A DNA stretch of 5,027 nt, taken from positions 1 to 5,027 of the forward strand of contig CAIQOY010000182.1 in the NCBI GenBank assembly GCA_903873565.1, read 5' to 3'. Each line of letters opens with the position of its first letter. Position 1 is the stretch's first letter. The notes under the pieces were generated by a model, which did no database searches, was not told the origin of the DNA, and was given only the letters and a program-made list of their open reading frames with translations. Source of the stretch: an uncultured Actinomycetes bacterium (GTDB taxonomy: Bacteria; Actinomycetota; Thermoleophilia; Gaiellales; F1-60-MAGs149). Below, piece by piece: positions 1 to 5,027 of this stretch. A program made the position numbers and the translations under genes.

Positions 1-166
1 CGGCGTCGGCGAAGGCCGCCGCCCAGCCGGCGAGGTCCGCGGGGGTCGCCTGCGCCGGGTCCGCGTCGGCCGGCACGGCGACCCGCTCCGGCAGGCCCGC
101 GCGGCGGGCCGCGGCGGGGTCGAGGTCGACGATCAGCCAGTCGGGCACGCCCGGAGGGTAGGCCAC
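1..166 (-). CDS. Unrecognised protein, N-terminal fragment (runs off left edge)
   Basis: Reading the minus strand from a GTG at 166 gives 55 open codons to the window edge, so only the N-terminus is visible. It begins VAYPPGVPDWLIVDLDPAAA and continues with an Ala/Pro/Arg-rich stretch ending in GWAAAFADA. A purine-rich AAGGGGG lies 4 bases upstream of the GTG and acts as a plausible ribosome binding site, which supports this start over the in-frame GTG six codons further in. There is no signal peptide or membrane segment in the visible part, and no lysine. I do not recognise the family. The gene is transcribed away from the FAD oxidoreductase gene across a 91-bp spacer, so the two may share control sequences. 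The open frame, ribosome binding site and codon use support a real gene; its function cannot be stated. Confidence 0.6.
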   Translation of the reverse strand, partial: MAYPPGVPDWLIVDLDPAAARRAGLPERVAVPADADPAQATPADLAGWAAAFADA

Positions 167-175
167 CGCGCCCCC

Positions 176-204
176 TTCCCCTCCGGCGACCGGTGCGCTA
201 GAGT
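176..204 (+). promoter_or_regulatory. Candidate sigma-70-like promoter for the FAD oxidoreductase
   Basis: TAGAGT at 199-204 matches the TATAAT -10 consensus at 4 of 6 positions. TTCCCC at 176-181 lies 17 bp upstream as a weak -35 (3 of 6). Transcription would start near 211, giving a leader of about 47 nt that carries the 220-244 half-site array and the ribosome binding site. The -35 is poor, so the promoter may need an activator or a different sigma factor. The call rests on by-eye matching only. Confidence 0.35.
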
Positions 205-219
205 CTGACCATCATCTAC

Positions 220-244
220 GGCAACACCATTGCCGCAGAGGCAA
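220..244. promoter_or_regulatory. Phased half-site array (putative operator or leader hairpins)
   Basis: GGCAA at 220-224, its exact reverse complement TTGCC at 230-234, and GGCAA again at 240-244 are separated by 5 bp each, so half-sites recur every 10 bp, one helical turn. The outer copies are part of a longer direct repeat, GGCAACAC, at 220-227 and 240-247. As DNA this gives two overlapping 15-bp dyads on one face of the helix, as expected for a dimeric regulator binding cooperatively. As RNA the middle TTGCC could pair with either neighbour, giving two mutually exclusive small hairpins just before the ribosome binding site. The regulator is unknown; the nearby TetR protein is one candidate. 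Confidence 0.45.
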
Positions 245-248
245 CACT

Positions 249-254
249 AAGGAG
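249..254 (+). promoter_or_regulatory. Ribosome binding site (AAGGAG) with ambiguous start spacing
   Basis: AAGGAG is a strong Shine-Dalgarno, but it is only 3 nt from the GTG at 258 and 12 nt from the in-frame ATG at 267. Neither spacing is ideal, so translation could begin at either codon, changing the protein by three residues. Confidence 0.7.
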
Positions 255-257
255 AGC

Positions 258-1577
258 GTGACCGCCATGTCCGTCCCCAGCTCCACCAAGTACCTGATCA
301 TCGGCGCCGGCATCCACGGCCTGTCGACCGGGTACCACCTCGCCAAGCAGCTCAAGGCGCGCGGCGTGGGCTCCGGTGCCGACATCACGATCATCGACAA
401 GTCCGGCGTCGCCGCCGGCGCGTCGGGCATCGCCTGCGGCGTCGTCCGCAACAACTACTACCAGCCCGCGATGGCCGAGCTGATGGCCGCCAACGTGGAG
501 GTCTGGGAGTCCGATCCGGACACCTACCACTACCACGAGGTCGGCTACATCGCCCTCGGCCCCGAGGGCCAGGTCGGCGACCTGACCGAGGTCGCCGGGC
601 GCCACGAGCAGATCGGCTACCCCTCCACGCTGATCACCGGCGAGGACGCGGTCCGCGAGCACATGCTCAAGCTGTTCCCCGACTGGCGCGCGCCGGGCCT
701 GAAGGTCGCCCTGCACGAGCACAAGGGCGGCTTCGCCTTCAACGTCGAGTCGATGCAGGGCCTGGCCGGCAAGGCCAAGGCCGAGGGCGTCACCATCGTC
801 GAGGGCATCAAGGTCACCGGCTTCGAGCTGGACGGCACCGGCGCCGTCACGAAGGTCAACACCTCCGGCGGCGACATCGAGTGCGAGCAGGTCATCATCG
901 GCGTCGGCCCGTGGATCCCGCGCGTCTGGGAGATGCTCGACCTGCCCGACAAGCTCGACGTGCGCACCCCCTCGGGCGACGTCCACAAGGACCAGAACAT
1001 GTGGACGTTCTGGTACCTGCAGGAGGGCGAGATCCAGGTCGACCCGCTCAGCCACGCGACGGCCGACGGCAAGATGCCGCCCGTCCTCCACGTGGACTCG
1101 GACGCCCCGCTCTACACGGACGACGGCAAGCTGGTCACCGACGAGCTGTGGGGCAACTACTTCAAGCGCGACCGCCACGGCGTGCAGGGCGGCGCCGCCC
1201 CGATCGCGCTGACGACGGACTTCGAGCTGGACCCCTACCCCACCTCGACCGTCGACCCGGCCTTCCCGGACATGTGGTGCGCGAGCCTCTCGCACTGCAT
1301 GAGCCGCTTCGAGGGCTGCCGGGCGGACTACAAGGCGGCCCGCTCCGGCGGCGTCGGCTCGTTCACCGTCGACAACTTCCCGGTGTTCGACTACATGCGC
1401 CCGAACGTGTACGTGATCGCGGACTCCAACCACGGCTACAAGATGATCGGCGTGGGCAAGGAGGTCGCGAACGTGGTGCTCGGCGACCACTCCTCCCTGC
1501 TCTACCCGTTCCGCTACGAGCGCTTCGCCTCGGGTGACCTCCACCCGGTGTCGAACAGCCCGTACCCCTGGTCGTAG
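258..1577 (+). CDS. FAD-dependent oxidoreductase, DAO / sarcosine oxidase-like
   Basis: This 439-residue protein is a complete member of the DAO flavoprotein superfamily, whose members oxidise secondary or tertiary amines or D-amino acids such as sarcosine, dimethylglycine and related substrates. An N-terminal Rossmann dinucleotide-binding fold is clear: GAGIHG at 16-21 and the ribose-binding acidic residue D47 at the end of ITIID. These are followed by AAGASGIACGVVRNNY (52-67), the usual second FAD contact. GVGPW at 215-219 matches the family's G-x-W segment after the substrate domain. Near the C-terminus, NHGYKM (391-396) followed by GVGKE corresponds to the GHGFK-type loop over the flavin. 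There is no signal peptide, so it is probably cytosolic. A GTG start at 258 is used; ATG at 267 is an alternative. Cys354 lies roughly where monomeric sarcosine oxidase attaches FAD. The protein is lysine-rich (19 Lys, 15 Arg) unlike its neighbours. The family is secure; the substrate is unknown. Confidence 0.93.
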   Translation: MTAMSVPSSTKYLIIGAGIHGLSTGYHLAKQLKARGVGSGADITIIDKSGVAAGASGIACGVVRNNYYQPAMAELMAANVEVWESDPDTYHYHEVGYIALGPEGQVGDLTEVAGRHEQIGYPSTLITGEDAVREHMLKLFPDWRAPGLKVALHEHKGGFAFNVESMQGLAGKAKAEGVTIVEGIKVTGFELDGTGAVTKVNTSGGDIECEQVIIGVGPWIPRVWEMLDLPDKLDVRTPSGDVHKDQNMWTFWYLQEGEIQVDPLSHATADGKMPPVLHVDSDAPLYTDDGKLVTDELWGNYFKRDRHGVQGGAAPIALTTDFELDPYPTSTVDPAFPDMWCASLSHCMSRFEGCRADYKAARSGGVGSFTVDNFPVFDYMRPNVYVIADSNHGYKMIGVGKEVANVVLGDHSSLLYPFRYERFASGDLHPVSNSPYPWS

Positions 1578-1586
1578 GACGCCGCC

Positions 1587-1616
1587 GGCCGCCGGTGCCC
1601 TCGGGCATCGGCGGCC
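1587..1616. terminator. Bidirectional hairpin between convergent genes
   Basis: The arms GGCCGCCGGTGCCC (1587-1600) and GGGCATCGGCGGCC (1603-1616) pair over 14 positions, with a single G-U wobble in the plus-strand RNA. Because a 2-nt loop is too tight, the likely form is a 13-bp stem with a CUCG loop. It starts 9 bp after the oxidoreductase stop and ends 6 bp before the TetR stop codon, so it can serve both transcripts. There is no U-tract on either side, which is common in high-GC actinobacteria; it may act as a U-less terminator or as a 3'-end stabiliser and barrier. Confidence 0.75.
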
Positions 1617-1622
1617 CCGGCC

Positions 1623-2267
1623 CTACGGCCGCATGAGCGCCGCGACCCCCGCCCGCCAGATCGGCGAGATCCGCTCCCGGCGCAGCTCCGTCGGCTCGTA
1701 GAGGGCCGTCAGCGCGAGCCCCTCCTGCAGGCCCCAGAAGGCCATCGTGAGGTCCTCCGTGGTCTGCGGGGAGGTGATCTGGCCGCGCCGGCGCCCCTCG
1801 TCGATCAGCTGGCCGACGCGGCGGTTCGCGGCCCGGCTGAACGCGAGGAGCTCCGCCGCGAGCGCGGGCCGGGTGAGGCTGAACAGGATGATCTCGATGT
1901 AGACGCGCTCGGACTCCCGCAGCGCGTCCGTGACCGGCAGGAAGGTCTCGCCGATCGCCACGAGGTCGTCGACGCAGTCCCAGTCCGGCGGCAGGCGCGT
2001 CGGGTCCGCGAGCGGCGAGCGGTCGAACGACGACGCCTCCCAGGTCTGCAGCGCGACCTCGCGCAGGAGCCCGTCGCGCGTTCCGAAGGCGTGCGTGAAG
2101 GGCCGGGTCGAGCAGCCCGCAGCGGCGGCCAGGCGGCGGAAGGTGCAGGCTGCCACCCCCTCCTCGGCGATCACCCGGCAGGCCACGGCGATCAGCCGCG
2201 ACCGCCGCTCGGCCGCGGTCTCCGCGTGCGTCTCCCCGCCGCCCGTCGCATCCGCCATGGTGCGCAT
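1623..2267 (-). CDS. TetR/AcrR-family regulator with BetI-like C-terminal domain
   Basis: At 214 residues this is a normal-length TetR-family DNA-binding repressor, expected to work as a dimer released by a small ligand. The N-terminal three-helix domain runs from about 20 to 68: the RRSRLIAVACRVIAEEG helix, then the helix-turn-helix TFRRLAAAAGCSTRPFTHAF (42-61), followed by the hallmark G-T-R-D-G-L-L. The C-terminal half is helical; LIDEGRRRGQI (154-164) and the FWGLQEGLALTALY stretch (177-190) resemble the BetI-type ligand domain (TetR_C_6). ATG 2267 is chosen because a GGGGGT tract lies 5 nt upstream; the in-frame ATG at 2258 has no such site, but a TAGCGT at 2268-2273 could drive a near-leaderless message starting there. 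The protein contains no lysine. It converges on the oxidoreductase and diverges from the helicase. Its targets are unknown; autoregulation via the 2268-2329 gap is typical of the family. The BetI-like subtype is less certain than the family. Confidence 0.92.
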   Translation of the reverse strand: MRTMADATGGGETHAETAAERRSRLIAVACRVIAEEGVAACTFRRLAAAAGCSTRPFTHAFGTRDGLLREVALQTWEASSFDRSPLADPTRLPPDWDCVDDLVAIGETFLPVTDALRESERVYIEIILFSLTRPALAAELLAFSRAANRRVGQLIDEGRRRGQITSPQTTEDLTMAFWGLQEGLALTALYEPTELRRERISPIWRAGVAALMRP

Positions 2268-2329
2268 ACGCTACCCCCAATCGGCCGCCGGGCCGCTCCC
2301 CGGCGCCCCCGCCTGCGAAACGCCAGCTG
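2268..2329. other. Divergent spacer between TetR gene and helicase
   Basis: This 62-bp GC-rich spacer must hold the start signals of both diverging genes. On the minus side it carries GGGGGT (2274-2279 region) as a weak ribosome binding site and TAGCGT (2268-2273) as a possible -10. On the plus side I see no clear Shine-Dalgarno before the helicase ATG and no good -35/-10 pair. No convincing palindromic TetR operator was found, and the GGCAA half-sites of the upstream region are absent here. Confidence 0.5.
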
Positions 2330-5027
2330 ATGCCCACCGCCATCGCCGACCCCGCGACCGCCGACCTCGGCCTCTCCCCGCTCGCCCGGGCCTGGCTCGA
2401 GGAGGCCTTCCCGGCCGGGCCGACCCCCGCGCAGCGGGCGGGCTGGCCCGCGATCGCCCGCGGCGAGAACGTGCTCCTGTGCGCGCCGACGGGGTCCGGC
2501 AAGACCCTCGCCGCCTTCCTCGTCGGGCTCGACCGGCTGGCCGCGCAGCCCGCGGCGGAGGCGACCGGCACGCGGCTCCTCTACATCTCGCCCCTGAAGG
2601 CCCTCAACTACGACATCGAGCGCAACCTGCGCGGGCCCCTCGCGGGCCTGCGCGCGACCGCCGACCGGCTCGGGCTGCCCATCCCGGAGATCACGGTCGG
2701 GGTGCGCACGGGCGACACCCCCGAGAAGGAGCGCGCCCGCCAGGCCCGCACGCCGCCCGACGTCCTGATCACCACCCCGGAGAGCCTGTTCCTGCTGCTC
2801 ACCTCACCCACCCGGCGCGAGGCCCTGCGCTCCGTGGAGGCCGTGATCATCGACGAGGTCCACGCGGTGGCCGGCACGAAGCGCGGCAGCCACCTCGCCC
2901 TCAGCCTCGAGCGGCTCGAGCACCTGACCGGCCGGCCCGTCCAGCGGATCGCCCTGTCGGCCACCGTCGCCCCGCTCGACGAGGTCGCCCGCTACGCATC
3001 AGGCGACCGGCCCTGCGCGATCGTCGACGCGGGCGCGCGGCGCCCGCTCGAGCTGGAGGTGGTCGTGCCGCTGGCCGACATGGCGCGCCCCGAGGGCGAG
3101 GCCGAGCCGCCCGACCCGGTCGCCGGCGCCGGCGACTCCGCCGCCACGTCGGTCTGGCCGGCCATCTACCCGCGCCTGCTCGAGCTGATCGAGGCCCACA
3201 CCACCACGCTGATCTTCGTCAACTACCGGCGCCTCGCGGAGCGCCTCGCCCTGCGCCTCAACGAGCTCGCCGAGCGCGAGGTGGCGCGCTCGCACCACGG
3301 CTCCCTGGCCCGCGAGACCCGCCAGGAGGTCGAGGAGCTGCTGAAGGCCGGCGAGCTGCCCTGCCTGGTCGCCACCTCCTCGCTCGAGCTCGGAATCGAC
3401 ATGGGCGCGATCGACCTCGTGATCCAGGTCGAGTCGCCGCGCAGCGTCGCCCGTGGCCTGCAGCGCGTGGGCCGCGCCGGCCACTCCGTCGGCGCCGTCA
3501 GCCACGGGATGATCTTCCCGAAGCACCGCGGCGACCTCGTGGAGAGCGCCGTGGTGGCCGAGCGGATGCTGGCCGGTGACGTCGAGCCGATCCGGATCCC
3601 GCAGAACGCCCTCGACGTGCTCGCCCAGCAGATCGTCTCGATCTGCGCCGTGGAGGAGTGGCCCGTCGACGACCTCGAGCGCCTGATCCGGCGCGCCGCC
3701 CCCTACCGCGACCTCCCGCGCTCCCAGCTCGAGGGCGTCCTCGACATGCTCTCGGGCCGCTACCCCTCGGACGAGTTCGCCGAGCTGCGGGCCCGCATCA
3801 CCTGGGACCGCCTGGCCGGCACGGTCACCGGCCGCGAGGGCACGCGCTCCCTCGCCGTGGCCAACGCCGGCACCATCCCCGACCGCGGCCTCTACGGCGT
3901 GCACCTCGCCGACGGCTCCGGCCGGGTCGGCGAGCTCGACGAGGAGATGGTCTACGAGGCGCGCGCCGGGCAGGTCTTCCAGCTCGGGGCGTCGTCGTGG
4001 CGGATCGAGCGCATCACCCGCGACCGCGTGCTCGTCACGCCCGCCCCGGGCCGGCCCGGCCAGATCCCGTTCTGGCGCGGCGAGGGCGCCGGCCGCACGA
4101 TCGAGCTCGGGCGGGCGCTCGGCGCCTTCACGCGCGAGATCGGCGGCATGCGCCGCGACGCCGCGCGCCGCCGGCTGGTGGAGCGCCACCGCCTCGACCA
4201 GCGCGCCGCCGACAACCTGCTCGCCTACCTGCGCGAGCAGCGCGAGGCGACCGGGGTGCTGCCGAGCGACCGCACGGTCGTCGTGGAGCGCTTCCGCGAC
4301 GAGATCGGCGACTGGCGGCTCTGCGTGCTGACGCCGTTCGGGGCCCGCGTCCACGCGCCCTGGGCGCTGGCGATCGGCGCGCGGCTGCGCACCGACCACG
4401 GCATCGACGCGCAGGCCCTGTGGTCGGACGACGGGATCATCCTGCACATCCCCGACGCCGACGACCCGCCGCCCGCCGACGTCGTGCTGCTCGATCCCGA
4501 CGAGGTCGAGGACCTCGTCGTGCGCGAACTGGCCGGCAGCGCGCTGTTCGCCGCCCGCTTCCGCGAGAACGCGGGCCGCGCGCTCCTGATCCCGCGCCGG
4601 CGCCCCGGCCAGCGCACCCCGCTCTGGCAGCAGCGCCTGCGCGCCCAGGCGCTGCAGGGCGTCGCCACCCGCTACCCGGCGTTCCCGATCGTGCTCGAGA
4701 CGTACCGCGAGTGCCTCCAGGACGTCTTCGACGTGCCGGGCCTGCGCGGGCTGCTCGAGGGGCTGCGCGCCCGCACGCTCGAGGTGGCCGAGGTCGAGAC
4801 GCCGACGGGCTCGCCGTTCGCCGCGTCGCTGCTCTTCGACTACGTCGCCCAGGACATGTACGAGGGCGATGCGCCGCCCGCCGAGCTGCGCGCCCAGGCG
4901 CTGTCGCTCGACCGCGAGCTCCTACGCGAGCTGCTGGGGCAGGAGGACCTGCGCGAGCTGCTCGACGCCGACGCGATCGCGCAGGTCGCGAGCGATCTGC
5001 GCCGGCGCCACACGGACAGCCCCGACG
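2330..5027 (+). CDS. lhr: Lhr-family ATP-dependent helicase (C-terminus beyond window)
   Basis: 899 codons are open to the right edge. The protein is a superfamily 2 Lhr (large helicase-related) enzyme, an ATP-driven 3'-to-5' single-strand DNA translocase and helicase linked to DNA repair. Motifs in order: Q-motif-like TPAQRAGWPAI (32-42), Walker A APTGSGKT (52-59, K58), Ia SPLKALNYD (87-95), TTPES (148-152), DEVH box (175-178), SAT (210-212), IV IFVN (295-298), V ATSSLELGIDM (348-358) and VI QRVGRAGH (378-385). Past residue about 400 come the winged-helix and Lhr-associated core (DEAD_assoc, PF08494), with PFWRGEG around W582 and a final SPFAASLLFDYVAQDMYEGDAP-like segment typical of the core's end. 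Core-only Lhr proteins are about 850-900 residues and full-length actinobacterial ones about 1500, so a C-terminal domain may follow outside the window. ATG 2330 is the only sensible start, though no good ribosome binding site precedes it. The visible part has about 100 Arg but only 6 Lys, all before residue 410. Confidence 0.95.
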   Translation, partial: MPTAIADPATADLGLSPLARAWLEEAFPAGPTPAQRAGWPAIARGENVLLCAPTGSGKTLAAFLVGLDRLAAQPAAEATGTRLLYISPLKALNYDIERNLRGPLAGLRATADRLGLPIPEITVGVRTGDTPEKERARQARTPPDVLITTPESLFLLLTSPTRREALRSVEAVIIDEVHAVAGTKRGSHLALSLERLEHLTGRPVQRIALSATVAPLDEVARYASGDRPCAIVDAGARRPLELEVVVPLADMARPEGEAEPPDPVAGAGDSAATSVWPAIYPRLLELIEAHTTTLIFVNYRRLAERLALRLNELAEREVARSHHGSLARETRQEVEELLKAGELPCLVATSSLELGIDMGAIDLVIQVESPRSVARGLQRVGRAGHSVGAVSHGMIFPKHRGDLVESAVVAERMLAGDVEPIRIPQNALDVLAQQIVSICAVEEWPVDDLERLIRRAAPYRDLPRSQLEGVLDMLSGRYPSDEFAELRARITWDRLAGTVTGREGTRSLAVANAGTIPDRGLYGVHLADGSGRVGELDEEMVYEARAGQVFQLGASSWRIERITRDRVLVTPAPGRPGQIPFWRGEGAGRTIELGRALGAFTREIGGMRRDAARRRLVERHRLDQRAADNLLAYLREQREATGVLPSDRTVVVERFRDEIGDWRLCVLTPFGARVHAPWALAIGARLRTDHGIDAQALWSDDGIILHIPDADDPPPADVVLLDPDEVEDLVVRELAGSALFAARFRENAGRALLIPRRRPGQRTPLWQQRLRAQALQGVATRYPAFPIVLETYRECLQDVFDVPGLRGLLEGLRARTLEVAEVETPTGSPFAASLLFDYVAQDMYEGDAPPAELRAQALSLDRELLRELLGQEDLRELLDADAIAQVASDLRRRHTDSPD

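Noticed and set aside
881..1537. 218-codon plus-strand frame inside the oxidoreductase
   Set aside because: It is a +1 shadow of the oxidoreductase, Arg/Pro-rich and without motifs. The parent frame is intact, so there is no frameshift to explain.
216..1544. 442-codon open frame on the minus strand opposite the FAD oxidoreductase
   Set aside because: It mirrors the sense gene, reads as a low-complexity run of Val, Ala, Gly, Asp, His and Arg with no domain, and follows from strong GC bias at third codon positions. The sense strand has clear FAD-binding motifs.
1587..1616. Hairpin as a mobile-element end or attachment site
   Set aside because: No transposase, integrase, flanking target duplication or second copy is visible in the window; a terminator between convergent stops explains it better.
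1363..2571. 402-codon minus-strand frame overlapping the TetR gene
   Set aside because: It is out of frame with the clear TetR helix-turn-helix, and crosses the terminator hairpin and the starts and ends of three real genes.
1930..3579. 549-codon plus-strand frame spanning the TetR gene and the helicase start
   Set aside because: It is antisense to the TetR gene and then out of frame with lhr. The translation is Arg/Pro/Ala-rich without domains, while the helicase motifs lie in the other frame.
2999..4447. 482-codon open frame on the minus strand opposite the helicase
   Set aside because: Same artefact: a biased Ala/Asp/Val/Gly/Arg composition with no recognisable motif, lying fully inside a well-supported helicase gene.
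2330..5027. Helicase as part of an anti-phage defence system
   Set aside because: The motifs and the associated core domain match housekeeping Lhr, and no nuclease, methyltransferase or other defence gene lies in the window.

Overview
The window is very GC-rich (well above 70% by eye), with almost only C- or G-ending codons, tight intergenic gaps, GTG starts and an Lhr-type helicase of the kind common in high-GC Gram-positives. This suggests an actinobacterial chromosome, possibly of the Thermoleophilia/Solirubrobacterales type. That placement is an inference from composition and gene families and has not been tested by phylogeny.

Layout, left to right: (1) the 5' end of an unrecognised minus-strand gene (1-166) that runs off the left edge. 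(2) A 91-bp divergent control region (167-257) with a weak sigma-70-like promoter, three alternating 5-bp half-sites exactly 10 bp apart (GGCAA / TTGCC / GGCAA, 220-244) and a strong Shine-Dalgarno. (3) A complete plus-strand FAD-dependent oxidoreductase of the DAO / sarcosine-oxidase-like superfamily (258-1577). (4) A 45-bp convergent gap filled mostly by a very stable GC hairpin (1587-1616), probably a bidirectional terminator. (5) A complete minus-strand TetR-family regulator with a BetI-like ligand-binding half (1623-2267). (6) A 62-bp divergent gap. (7) A plus-strand Lhr-family ATP-dependent helicase (2330 to the right edge), with 899 codons visible and all superfamily 2 helicase motifs intact.

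How the genes relate: the oxidoreductase and the TetR gene converge and share a terminator. The TetR gene and the helicase diverge from a short shared spacer. A local circuit in which the TetR protein controls the amine-oxidase-like enzyme through the 220-244 half-sites is possible but is only a hypothesis. The helicase looks like an unrelated genome-maintenance gene. No RNA genes, CRISPR, insertion sequences or phage genes were seen.

The window looks like ordinary core/accessory chromosome, and I do not see a convincing new multi-gene system. The observations most worth a second look are the phased half-site array upstream of the oxidoreductase, the strong lysine contrast between the oxidoreductase and its neighbours, and the oxidoreductase's altered flavin-attachment loop.
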